From the NCBI GenBank assembly GCA_964651325.1, contig CAZYXP010000044.1:1-22121 (forward strand): a DNA stretch of 22,121 nt, written 5' to 3'. Shown piece by piece: positions 8,082-16,447 of this stretch (position 1 is the first letter of the stretch; each line of letters begins with the position of its first letter). The notes under the pieces are model-generated. The model saw only the letters and a list, made by a program, of their open reading frames with translations, did no database searches and was not told the DNA's origin. This DNA comes from JADFOB01 sp964651325 (GTDB lineage: Bacteria > Planctomycetota > Phycisphaerae > UBA1845). A program made the position numbers and the translations under genes.

Positions 8082-9300
8082 CGATTCTCCCCCGGCAGTC
8101 TATGGTGTAGCGGGTGTTTCGCCATGGGATGCTGCGTCTGATCGTCAGCCACCACCAGGATCGTGCTAGGATACGTACCACGACACACACAGAGAGCGGG
8201 TACCAGATCAGATCGATTTGCCGGCACCCACCCATGCTCCAAAACCCGTAGCTGGCGATCATCATCAGAATCAGGTGGCTCGCACAAAGGGCGGCGAAGC
8301 ACATGACATCCGTGCTGATCTCCGCGTGCGTGGCCCAAGCTGAATAGAACGCCATCGCGAGCCACGCCGCCGCCATGTATGGTAGGAGCGAGCCAAGGAT
8401 GAGCCAGATGATACTGAGCGCGATCTTCGTGCTGCTTCGCAACGCCCCAACAAAAATCCTCGCCCAACCGCTTACGATCGCATCGTAGTGGTCGTACATG
8501 CGCACCGAAACGAGATCACGCCCGGACGCGACCCAGCACGCCACCCCCGATTGCTTGGCGTGCTCGGCCAGCGGGATGTCTTCGATGATGGCCGAGCGCA
8601 CTGTCTCGTGTCCGCCGATCCGTTCGTAGGTCGCGCGTTCGACCAACAAGAACTGCCCGTTGGCAAACGCGAGCGTTCTACGCGGGTCGTTCACACGCGG
8701 AGAGCCGAACCAGAGGGCGATGATGCCGCCACACAAAGGGATCGTGGCATGTTCCCAAAATCCCCCGGCAGTCTGCTGTGGCCAGAGCGTCAAGAACTTC
8801 GCATCCCGTGTGCGGGCTTCTTCGATCGCCCGTCCAACCGCGTGTGGCTTCAGCTTGCAATCCACGTCAGTGAACAGCAGCCAATCATCGTGAACGTCTC
8901 GGGTGCCCCGCCACAGCGCATGCGACTTGCCCATCCATTTCGGGGGTAGGTGGTCAATACGCTCGGCCCGCACGCGAGAATCGGATTGCGCGAACTCTTG
9001 GGCGATCTGATAGGTGGCATCTTCGCTACGGTCGTCGATCACCAAGACCGTCAGTTTCGGATAGTCCTGCCTCAATATGTCTTGCAGGCAACCAGCCAGT
9101 CCCTCGGCTTCATTCCTCGCGGCGATCACGACGCAAACTGTCGGCGTGTCAAGGTGTTTCGAGCATGCCGTTGGGTTGTCCGCCGACACTTCAAGAAACA
9201 GCCCGTCGCGGCGAGCCCGACGCTGGGCGACGATCAGCCCCAACCACACATTGCAAACAGCGCCCCATCCGGCGAGCAGTAGTATGGTCTCGACGGACAT
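8074..9300 (-). CDS. Membrane-bound GT2 family glycosyltransferase
   Basis: This enzyme probably transfers a sugar from a nucleotide donor to a membrane lipid at the cytoplasmic face. Its 408 residues contain an N-terminal helix (3-25), a GT-A domain starting VCVVIAARNEAEGL (55-68), the VIDDRS motif (87-92), the metal-binding DVD at 145-147 in FTDVDCKLKP, the probable catalytic Asp in IIEDIPLAE (238-246), and about three C-terminal membrane helices between 292 and 380. The LPPKWMGKSHALWRG block (118-132) recalls HpnB and CrtQ-like enzymes that act on hopanoid or carotenoid lipids. The ATG follows GAGGG at six bases. It begins nine bases after the lipoprotein gene ends and overlaps the RND gene. 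The acceptor is unknown. Confidence 0.88.
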   Translation of the reverse strand: MSVETILLLAGWGAVCNVWLGLIVAQRRARRDGLFLEVSADNPTACSKHLDTPTVCVVIAARNEAEGLAGCLQDILRQDYPKLTVLVIDDRSEDATYQIAQEFAQSDSRVRAERIDHLPPKWMGKSHALWRGTRDVHDDWLLFTDVDCKLKPHAVGRAIEEARTRDAKFLTLWPQQTAGGFWEHATIPLCGGIIALWFGSPRVNDPRRTLAFANGQFLLVERATYERIGGHETVRSAIIEDIPLAEHAKQSGVACWVASGRDLVSVRMYDHYDAIVSGWARIFVGALRSSTKIALSIIWLILGSLLPYMAAAWLAMAFYSAWATHAEISTDVMCFAALCASHLILMMIASYGFWSMGGCRQIDLIWYPLSVCVVVRILARSWWWLTIRRSIPWRNTRYTIDCRGRIVE

Positions 9301-9309
9301 GCTGCGCCC

Positions 9310-10836
9310 TCAATCCAGTGCGGGAATGCGAAGGGTTTTTTCGAGCAGATGCGGATCATCGTGCAAATAGTCATCCCAGCGAATTCGCTGCGTGCCGCGT
9401 TTGCGAGGCTGACCGGCGCTAAGTATGCCCGACGGCGCGAGCAGATAACCTTCCGGACGTCCGGCGTTGTGAACGAGGCCGTCCGGTCCGAACATGCTGG
9501 CCATGCCGTCTCCCAGCGGCAGAGCGTCGAGCGTGCTGTATTCCGCAAGTTGATACGACGCATCCTCTGCGATGAACTGCGCGTGGTTGGTTGCTGACGC
9601 GTCGAAGCTGATCTGAAGAACTTCGTGGTAGCCAGCGGAAGACATGACGAATGGGTGAACGAGCCCTTGCTGTGAATCGAATGTGTCGATCACAACCACA
9701 TCGTGCATTCCGGGAACGCTCTTCTCGACTGCAAAGCGTTTGCCGCTGAGCGGTGCCCCAAACGCTTCTCGTGCGGCGGACTCGATGCGGTCGGAAACGA
9801 AGACTTCGTGAGCGCATCCACAATTCAAAGAGGATTCCACGAATATGGGAATGTCATTGGAGTCCAGCGTGATCCGGAGCATCGAACCGTCAATGTGGCC
9901 GGCCACCGGATCATGCGTGCTTATCTCCGGACGCTCGGAGAACCACCAAACGTAGTTGAGCTGCCGCAAGCGTCGCCCATGGATCTTAGCGGCCGTAACG
10001 TAGGAGTAGACGGTCGGTTCCGCGGGATCGATACGCACCTCGATGCGCTGGTGCTTCTCGGACAACGATACTTCGCCGATCCTGTCGAAGTTGGCATCAT
10101 GGCGGCGATTCACGGGCCACTCTATGCTGAGGATCGGAGCATACCTCGTAATGAGATCGACGCCATCCGATTCGGCCGGACGCCAGATCGCGATGCGATC
10201 GAACTCCTTGTCCGCCTTGGCGAGACATTTCTCTGCAAGATGTGATTCTTCTCGAGCGATGCCCCCGGCGGTCATGGGTGCAGCCCATGCATACAGGATC
10301 TTCCGGGCCGATCGTCCCCGATCGTCGGGCAAATCTTCGACGCCTTCGCGGAGCTTCATTAGCTTCCGCTGCAAATTCGATGGCGAAAGCTGATTTACCT
10401 CTCGCAAGTCTTTTTCCAGCGCAACGTTTGCAAGTTTTGAAAAGCGATCCTGTAGAGCGGCACGGTCAGACGAGGTGCTTGTAACCTCTGCAAGCTTCTC
10501 GCGGGCGTGGTCGGGCATTCGTTGGATTTCATTCGCGTTGGACGACTGACTGAGTGCGTTGGCGTCGCGCAATACCGCGCGGGCCATCTTGCGCTGCGTT
10601 GGTACATCGCGACATTCAAGCGTGTCGTCCAGGTCGCCGAGCAAGATCGTGTTGAATCGGTAATACGGTGAGGTAGCGGTGTGACGTGCGGCCGCGTCGG
10701 TCACTGCAGTCTTGTCTGCATAGTACGCTATCGCCGGTCCGAATCGCACAGGGGCGCATCCACCCAAGAGCCAGAGGACCATCATGCATCCGAATGACGA
10801 CACGCGCAGCATTCGTCCGCGGGTTCGTTTTGTCAT
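9310..10836 (-). CDS. Large lipoprotein of unknown family
   Basis: The product has 508 residues. A basic N-region (KRTRGR), a hydrophobic stretch and the lipobox LLGGC with Cys27 make it a convincing lipoprotein, so it is periplasmic or outer-membrane attached. Residues 80-215 are rich in charged helices; about 230-480 look beta-rich, with a notable NYVWWFSERPE segment (294-303) and NCGCAHEVFV (338-347), whose Cys-x-Cys pair could bind metal or form a disulphide. I recognise no family. It lies between the adenylating enzyme (17-base gap) and the glycosyltransferase (9-base gap), so it is probably a periplasmic partner of the pathway or exporter. The start ATG has GGGGGA six bases upstream. 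Confidence 0.75.
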   Translation of the reverse strand: MTKRTRGRMLRVSSFGCMMVLWLLGGCAPVRFGPAIAYYADKTAVTDAAARHTATSPYYRFNTILLGDLDDTLECRDVPTQRKMARAVLRDANALSQSSNANEIQRMPDHAREKLAEVTSTSSDRAALQDRFSKLANVALEKDLREVNQLSPSNLQRKLMKLREGVEDLPDDRGRSARKILYAWAAPMTAGGIAREESHLAEKCLAKADKEFDRIAIWRPAESDGVDLITRYAPILSIEWPVNRRHDANFDRIGEVSLSEKHQRIEVRIDPAEPTVYSYVTAAKIHGRRLRQLNYVWWFSERPEISTHDPVAGHIDGSMLRITLDSNDIPIFVESSLNCGCAHEVFVSDRIESAAREAFGAPLSGKRFAVEKSVPGMHDVVVIDTFDSQQGLVHPFVMSSAGYHEVLQISFDASATNHAQFIAEDASYQLAEYSTLDALPLGDGMASMFGPDGLVHNAGRPEGYLLAPSGILSAGQPRKRGTQRIRWDDYLHDDPHLLEKTLRIPALD

Positions 10837-10853
10837 AGGAAATCCCCCACCTT

Positions 10854-11966
10854 CTAATAAAGCGCAACCGGGGCGGCATTGAAGTGTTCGACCCGTGGCG
10901 TTGGTGACTCCACGCCCATGAGTCGAAACCCCGCAGGGGCATCTGCCGGCGGTTCGCAGAGCCTTACGCCATCTCTCTCAAGAACGTTTATCAATAGAAC
11001 CGTCTCATCCAGTCTGGTGAACACCAACGGGCCCTCGGCTTCAGGCTGGCCGTACATCGGACAGCCCGATTGTCCGCCTCGTTCATCGAGCACTCCAAAG
11101 AGAATCCTGTCTCCATGAGGGTAGTAGATCAATTCTCGTCCAGCGCCAACACTCAGTTCGAGGCAACAACCAAAGAGCGTGTTGCCGTATCCCGACAGGT
11201 GGACCGCCTTGGGAAACGCTTCGGATTGGAGCGCCTTTAGTTCGCTCGATTCGATAGCCATGCCGCCGTAGTGGACACCGCGGATTCTCTCGCGCTGCTC
11301 GGGAGGCATGGAATCGGCGAGCGCGCGAATGACGACCGGTGTCGAGAAGAGTACCGAAATCGTTTGCGATTCTAGGATCGCAGTGGCTTGATCAACGATA
11401 TGCTGAAGATATCGCTTTGAAGCAAAGCTCCCCGGCGCCAATTTCCCGGCCCATCTTGGGTCAAAATCGACGCTGAACGGAATCATGGAACCCGTCGCGC
11501 GCGCAATAGCGTCTGCGGCCCGGTCGATGATGTGCGGCCCCGACGGGCCCACATAGAGCCAGGTTCCGCCCGCCGGGAAACCCACGTGCCTTGCCGCGGC
11601 GACGAATGGATCGATGAACGCTTCCTGAAAATTCTTCTCCAGGTATGCCGTCCAAGCTGGGCTGCCAAGCGTGCCGCCAGTCTGAGCGATAATCAGTTCG
11701 CTTTTTTTATCGAGGATCGCTCTTGGAAGGAAATCAGAAAGCCCGTATTGGGCAAGATCCTTCGGATCCATGATGGGGAGCCGGGCTAGATCAGCGACAC
11801 CCTTGATTTCACCGCGCGGATCGAATCCAAGTTCCTTAGCGCAGTTGCGCCAGTAGGGCGCACCTTGTTTCGGATCGAAGTGGATTGCGAGAACATCGCG
11901 GAGCCGCTCTTCGATGCCAAGATCGTGTCCTGTCATGTTCGCGCTACTTTGCTGGGAGAATGTCAT
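10854..11966 (-). CDS. LuxE/PaaK-like adenylate-forming enzyme, short form
   Basis: This protein probably activates a carboxylic acid as acyl-adenylate and passes it to a thiol (CoA, carrier protein or enzyme cysteine). The 370 residues show a PaaK-like nucleotide loop AQTGGTLGSP (94-103), GGMAIES (234-240) and the adenine-pocket motif SGYGNTLFG (258-266). The chain is shorter than phenylacetate-CoA ligases (about 430) and close to LuxE acyl-protein synthetases (about 370), so the usual mobile C-terminal domain is reduced or missing. The start at 11966 overlaps the hydrolase by 23 bases; an in-frame ATG at 11936 would begin seven bases after the hydrolase stop. It sits between the hydrolase and the lipoprotein genes. 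The substrate is unknown; a fatty acid is an inference from context. Confidence 0.75.
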   Translation of the reverse strand: MTFSQQSSANMTGHDLGIEERLRDVLAIHFDPKQGAPYWRNCAKELGFDPRGEIKGVADLARLPIMDPKDLAQYGLSDFLPRAILDKKSELIIAQTGGTLGSPAWTAYLEKNFQEAFIDPFVAAARHVGFPAGGTWLYVGPSGPHIIDRAADAIARATGSMIPFSVDFDPRWAGKLAPGSFASKRYLQHIVDQATAILESQTISVLFSTPVVIRALADSMPPEQRERIRGVHYGGMAIESSELKALQSEAFPKAVHLSGYGNTLFGCCLELSVGAGRELIYYPHGDRILFGVLDERGGQSGCPMYGQPEAEGPLVFTRLDETVLLINVLERDGVRLCEPPADAPAGFRLMGVESPTPRVEHFNAAPVALY

Positions 11967-12645
11967 GGTCCTGCAGGAATGTCAGAACGGCCCTTGAGAC
12001 ATCTTCTTCGTGGCCTCGGAAGAAATGCTCGCTGGCGGACAATTGGATTCGCGTTTTGGGTTCACGAACCGACTCAAACCAAGTCATGATTTCGGATACC
12101 GCGCAGGTGAAGTCGTTTTCACTGTGGAGTATGAGTAGCGGCACCGGGCAGCCCGACAGTGCCTCGAAGGCGTGTTGCTTGGGATTGGGGGAAATCAGGA
12201 CAATGGCCTTGGCACGCGATCTTTGAAGGTTTCTTACAACCGTCCAGCAGCCAAAGCTGTATCCGATCAACACCGGAGGGAAGTCGCACCATTGCCCGAG
12301 TGCCCCCAAGGCCGATGCCGTATCGTCAGTCCAATCGTGTTCCTCTTCGAAGGTCCCATCCTTCCAGAATGTCGATATGGCCGTTGGCCAATCCGCTGGT
12401 CCGCCTTCGCTTTCTCCGACGCCGCCGTAGTTGAATGTGAGCGTCACCGCGCCTTGCGACGTCAACGCTTTCGATAGTGAACGCACGACGTTGTTGCGCA
12501 TATCTCCACCGAGAAACGGGTGCGGCCCCGCGATCAGCGCGCTGCCACTAGGATGATCGACGGGGTAGGACAAGACGCCTTGCAGCACGCGCCTTTGCCC
12601 TCGGACGCGAACAATCTCTTCGGTGATTGTTGCTTCGGTCAACAT
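11944..12645 (-). CDS. Alpha/beta hydrolase
   Basis: This is a 233-residue cytoplasmic alpha/beta hydrolase with no signal peptide. The nucleophile elbow GYSFG places Ser130, the acid is probably Asp178 (HSENDF) and the base His207 (SASEHFF). The early HPFLGGDMRNNVV and NYGGVGESEG segments (42-54, 72-81) match the small hydrolase family typified by conserved bacterial proteins with an oxyanion HG/HP block. It could act as a thioesterase or acyl transferase that releases or moves the acyl group, the part played by LuxD in the lux system; this is an inference from neighbours. It overlaps the reductase by seven bases (ATGTTGA) and the adenylating gene by 23. Confidence 0.82.
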   Translation of the reverse strand: MLTEATITEEIVRVRGQRRVLQGVLSYPVDHPSGSALIAGPHPFLGGDMRNNVVRSLSKALTSQGAVTLTFNYGGVGESEGGPADWPTAISTFWKDGTFEEEHDWTDDTASALGALGQWCDFPPVLIGYSFGCWTVVRNLQRSRAKAIVLISPNPKQHAFEALSGCPVPLLILHSENDFTCAVSEIMTWFESVREPKTRIQLSASEHFFRGHEEDVSRAVLTFLQDHDILPAK

Positions 12646-14177
12646 GCCACACCAGCAGGGCCGGCCACCGTGGGGATCGCGCTTCCGACTACGGGAAATT
12701 CCTTGAGGAATTCGCCGATGATGGGAACCATTTTCAGCGCTCGTTCCACATCGCCAAACATTTCGGCGCTGCCGTGAAAAAACACGTCCTGCAGCGGCCT
12801 GCGGCAGGACACGACATCGACCAGATCCTCGTACGACAAACGATACTCAAAATCCGGTTTCAGCGTGGTCCCTGCGGCTTGGGTTTCCTTCAGTCGGCCA
12901 CGTTCAAAACGGCTGATCCAACATCCTCCGATGCGCCCGGTGATCGTGTACTGTACGATGGCGGTCAGCTCTTCGACCTTCGCCACCACGGAACGGGGGA
13001 CCGCTGCGGGTAGGAAGCGCTCGAAGTACCATGCAGGATCAATGCTACCGGCTGGTGGGAGAAGATTGTGTTCCTCGTTGGGCGTTCGGCACCAGTTGGT
13101 CTCTTGGGCGTACTTCATGCACCGAGCGAAAAATGTGCCATCCACCAATCGTTGCCCCGAGGGCATGCTAGCCGAACATCGTGACGCGAATGTCAGGCCG
13201 TCACGAAAGTAATCGAGGCAGATGTTGCCCAGTGAGTAAAACAGGTCTTCGTAATGGTTGGCATCCTTGAGTGGCCATGTCTCGTCACTGAAACGCCCGC
13301 CGGCGATGTCGAAGTATTCCTCCAACCATCGTTTGACTTCCTGATGAGTGGGCGGATCGGGGTTGGTGACGTGATGCACCGAGGATTCAGTGGCCGGCTT
13401 CAGGCTGATGTTGGCGATCTGCCGCGCGGCCCAATCGACCGGTACAACATTGCACGTGGCCGTGCTGCGTCCAAGGATCCGCAGCGGTATTTGATGGCGG
13501 TCTGCCTCGTGGTTGCCGTCCATCGCGCGTGCAAGAACCTCAGTCGCGCGGGCCACAAGATACAGGCCCTTCATGGCGCTCGCCCGTCCCGTCCGGCTGT
13601 CGCCAAACAGAATCGATGGGCGGCAGATCGTCGCTAGCCGGCTATCACCGCCCCAATCCCATACGAGCTGTTCCGCCTGCCATTTCGATCGCTCGTAGTC
13701 GTTGCGCATCGGCGGAAGGCTCCCGACGAACGCTTCGGGGAGATGGCCGACTTGCTCACCGCACACATAGGCGGTGCTGACATACACGAAGCGGCGAATG
13801 TTCGCTTCAGCGGCGAGCGATAGCATCGCCCGTGTGCCCTCGACGTTCGTTTTATCCGGCTCGCCCGATCCGTTGGCATGGAAGGTCGTATTGCCCGCGG
13901 CATGCAGGACCACATCGACGTCGCCGATGTCCGCTGGACAAAGTGAGTCCGGCAAGGCTCCTTCGACTTCCACGATCCGCCCGGCTGCGATCAGCGCCGA
14001 GAGCCTAAGTCCGAGGTCCGCCAGAAGTCGGTCAAGCCGCGCGCAACTCTTGGAGACCGGAGGCCTAAGCAATACGCGGCACCGAATGTTCGGATGCGTC
14101 AGCAATGCTGCCAGCAGGTAGTGCCCAAGAAACCCGGTCGCCCCCGTCAGGAATACTTCGATTGGTTTACGGGTCAT
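12639..14177 (-). CDS. Thioester-reductase-like SDR fused to an SCP2-like lipid-binding domain
   Basis: The first 270 or so residues form an extended short-chain dehydrogenase of the NAD-binding-4/thioester-reductase type: TGATGFLG at 11-18 binds NAD(P)H, STAY at 134-137 gives the serine, and YERSK at 161-165 the catalytic Tyr and Lys. Such domains reduce acyl-CoA or carrier-bound acyl thioesters to aldehyde or alcohol. Residues about 405-492 (ITGRIGGCW, then LSYEDLVDVVSCRRPLQDVF and a final GDVERALKM) look like an SCP2 sterol/lipid-binding fold. The middle 290-400 is unassigned. The total is 512 residues. The start ATG overlaps the previous stop as ATGA, with GAGG seven bases upstream. A lipid acyl substrate held by the SCP2 domain is the simplest reading. 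Confidence 0.8.
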   Translation of the reverse strand: MTRKPIEVFLTGATGFLGHYLLAALLTHPNIRCRVLLRPPVSKSCARLDRLLADLGLRLSALIAAGRIVEVEGALPDSLCPADIGDVDVVLHAAGNTTFHANGSGEPDKTNVEGTRAMLSLAAEANIRRFVYVSTAYVCGEQVGHLPEAFVGSLPPMRNDYERSKWQAEQLVWDWGGDSRLATICRPSILFGDSRTGRASAMKGLYLVARATEVLARAMDGNHEADRHQIPLRILGRSTATCNVVPVDWAARQIANISLKPATESSVHHVTNPDPPTHQEVKRWLEEYFDIAGGRFSDETWPLKDANHYEDLFYSLGNICLDYFRDGLTFASRCSASMPSGQRLVDGTFFARCMKYAQETNWCRTPNEEHNLLPPAGSIDPAWYFERFLPAAVPRSVVAKVEELTAIVQYTITGRIGGCWISRFERGRLKETQAAGTTLKPDFEYRLSYEDLVDVVSCRRPLQDVFFHGSAEMFGDVERALKMVPIIGEFLKEFPVVGSAIPTVAGPAGVAC

Positions 14178-16447
14178 GCGTTCGCCTCGTGTGATAGCAT
14201 AATGAGCGACCGTCCGCTTCCGTTATCATTCACATGCGAATCGCGAGATGGCGAGACCAATGCGCCGCTGCATGACGAACCCGCCCCGGCCGTGCATCCG
14301 AAGCAGTGACCGGTCGTGTTGATGGCGCGAGATTGCAGCAAGGAAGCGTCCAGGTCGCGTAGGTGAGCGGGGAGGCCTGACGTAAGCGGGAGGTCTATGA
14401 CCTGATTGAAATCACAGTCGTAAAGCCGCCCGTCGTATCCGACCGAAAGGGTGCGCCGGCACATCAAGCCGTCCACGGTGTCTGGATTGAACGCCCCCAC
14501 CAGTCGATCCATATACGCTGACCACTGCCCTTCGCGTTTCAGGTAGTGTTCAAAGCGGTTGATGGGCATGTTGTTCATGGCAAAGAGCCGGTCAAACACG
14601 ATCCCAAACCGATTGAACAGTTCTCGCTTGTAATGTTGTTCCAAGTTGTCTTGCGATCCTCCGAGGTCTATCCCGGATGGGTTGTGGACCAGATTCAGGC
14701 CCAAACCGCTGTCAGCCATACCGTACCCAAGTGCGTTGAGCTTCTTGAGTGCGGCAATACTCTTGTCAAAGCTGCCGGTTCCCCGTTGGCGATCGGCGAT
14801 GTCCGCGATGTCGGACGGCAGCGAGGCCGTAATCTGGATACCGTGTTCAGCCAGAAACTCCGGCAAGTCTTCGTAACCCGGCTCGACAAGAATCGTCAAG
14901 TTGCACCGATCTACGACTCGGCAGCCTAACCGAATCGCCTCGCGCGCCAGGTATCTAAAATGGGGATTCATTTCCGGAGCGCCACCGGTGATGTCAAGCG
15001 TTTCAATGTCGCAGCGACGTAGGGCTCGGAGTACGAGGTCCACAGTCTCGCGAGTCATTTCTTCCGTTCTGTTGGGGCCCGCATTGACGTGGCAGTGGTG
15101 GCAGGCCTGATTGCAGCGCCACCCCAAATTGACCATGAGCGTGGATAAGCCAAGGGCGCGAAGTTGCATAGGCCGAGGGTTTGTCGCGTGCCCTGCAAAG
15201 CACCGTCCGCCGGTGTTTTCAACTGCCTGAAGTGGAAGTACGGGCTTCTGCCGAGCCATGACGGAAACGTTCGATTCATCGAGAGGGGGTAGCCACGACC
15301 CCTCCTGCTTTGCCGGGGAGATTTCGTTGCCGCCGAACAACGCTTCCAGTGATTTCCAGAACTCGTTCAGCCATCTCTCGCTCGCCACAGCAAGACCACT
15401 CTCCAGCTCGCTCAACCAGAATCGCGACCATGCATCGCGCCGCCATGATCGATACGTGGCTCTTGCGTCGGCACCGGCCTGTCCCGGTTGCGGACGAGGC
15501 AAGCCGAAGGCCACATCGCCTTTGAGGAATTGTATTTCCGATTCGCCACTCGCGCAAAGGCAGTGCGCGATTGCCACACTTCGCGACGGGGCATGGTAGG
15601 TAAACGATACCGCGACGAGTGCTCCAGCCTGCACCAGCGATAGGTTTGTCGGAAAGATTACCTGGACGAAATCGCTCTCCAATTCCTTGATCAATCGAGG
15701 ATGCTCGATGAAGGCGAATCCTCCGCGGCCCGCATAGGCTTGCTCCACGCGCCACACCTCGCTGCCGAGAATGTCGGAAACGATCCCGGCGTGCTTGGCG
15801 TTGAGCGACGACTCGCGGTGCAGAGGTGTTGCCGTGACCGCCTTGCGTGGCAATGATGCATCCGGGCCGTCGAAGAAGGGACTGCCCCATTTGCACTGCC
15901 TGCATCCGCAGCAGAAGTAGAGACGTTTCAGGGCCCAGTAATAGCCTGCTCGCCATCGCCGACCGGCTTCCGCTTCCCCGACGCTGGATCGCTCTTCAAG
16001 GAAGCGATTCCAAAGCGCTTGCTTGTGTTCGACGATACGCCGGTTGGCGCGGTCGCCATCGGAGTCGGACTGGGGCTTGGGTGCGGCCATCGGTCCGTCG
16101 AGATGTCGTACCAGCGGGTTGACGCGCGGACCGGCGTGCATGGGATGAGCGTACAGGGTTTGATCGGCTTGCCGGTTAAAAAGACAGACGACCGACACGA
16201 CGGCCCCGTCGGCAATGGGGCCCCCTGTCACTGGGAACATCAAACGGACTAAGGAATCGGAGAGATTCTTGCAGACGATCGGTTTCGGTTCGACGTGCAA
16301 TCCTTTGCGGTCGAAGACGAAACGCAACGCCCGCATCGGTTGACTTTCGAGTACGGAGCCCACAAGGACGTCCGTCGCTTCCGGCCGCCGCATGTGACCT
16401 TGCGGCTGAATCGTGAGTGCCGTGTCTTCGTGCGCGCGGTGAATCAA
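14174..16447 (-). CDS. ArsS-like radical SAM/Cys-rich protein with duplicated N-terminal domain
   Basis: The 757-residue chain has two parts. Residues about 430-735 are a radical SAM enzyme of the ArsS type (radical SAM/Cys-rich family, some members selenoproteins): the cluster motif Cys445-x3-Cys449-x2-Cys452 in CNQACHHCHVNAGP, then TGGAPEMNPHF at 487-497, and a C-terminal cysteine set including Cys715, Cys718 and Cys726 in HCFGCTAGAGSSC. Residues 40-375 are not normal for ArsS. They are two diverged copies of about 140 residues, with copy 1 holding LVRLMFPVTGGPIADGAVVSV and copy 2 FVQVIFPTNLSLVQAGALVAV, each ending in a W-rich helix; copy 1 ends in CCGCRQC (179-185). The start is TTG at 16447: GGAGGAG lies five bases upstream and TTGA overlaps the cytochrome stop. 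The reaction is unknown; no ArsM is nearby. Confidence 0.85.
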   Translation of the reverse strand: MIHRAHEDTALTIQPQGHMRRPEATDVLVGSVLESQPMRALRFVFDRKGLHVEPKPIVCKNLSDSLVRLMFPVTGGPIADGAVVSVVCLFNRQADQTLYAHPMHAGPRVNPLVRHLDGPMAAPKPQSDSDGDRANRRIVEHKQALWNRFLEERSSVGEAEAGRRWRAGYYWALKRLYFCCGCRQCKWGSPFFDGPDASLPRKAVTATPLHRESSLNAKHAGIVSDILGSEVWRVEQAYAGRGGFAFIEHPRLIKELESDFVQVIFPTNLSLVQAGALVAVSFTYHAPSRSVAIAHCLCASGESEIQFLKGDVAFGLPRPQPGQAGADARATYRSWRRDAWSRFWLSELESGLAVASERWLNEFWKSLEALFGGNEISPAKQEGSWLPPLDESNVSVMARQKPVLPLQAVENTGGRCFAGHATNPRPMQLRALGLSTLMVNLGWRCNQACHHCHVNAGPNRTEEMTRETVDLVLRALRRCDIETLDITGGAPEMNPHFRYLAREAIRLGCRVVDRCNLTILVEPGYEDLPEFLAEHGIQITASLPSDIADIADRQRGTGSFDKSIAALKKLNALGYGMADSGLGLNLVHNPSGIDLGGSQDNLEQHYKRELFNRFGIVFDRLFAMNNMPINRFEHYLKREGQWSAYMDRLVGAFNPDTVDGLMCRRTLSVGYDGRLYDCDFNQVIDLPLTSGLPAHLRDLDASLLQSRAINTTGHCFGCTAGAGSSCSGALVSPSRDSHVNDNGSGRSLIMLSHEANA

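Noticed and set aside
15276..15956. A 226-codon minus-strand frame inside the radical SAM gene
   Set aside because: It overlaps the duplicated N-terminal module in another frame; the module's internal repeat and strong TTG start support the main frame.
14174..16447. Selenocysteine in the ArsS-like protein
   Set aside because: The frame has no internal TGA and all Cys-rich tail positions are encoded as cysteine.
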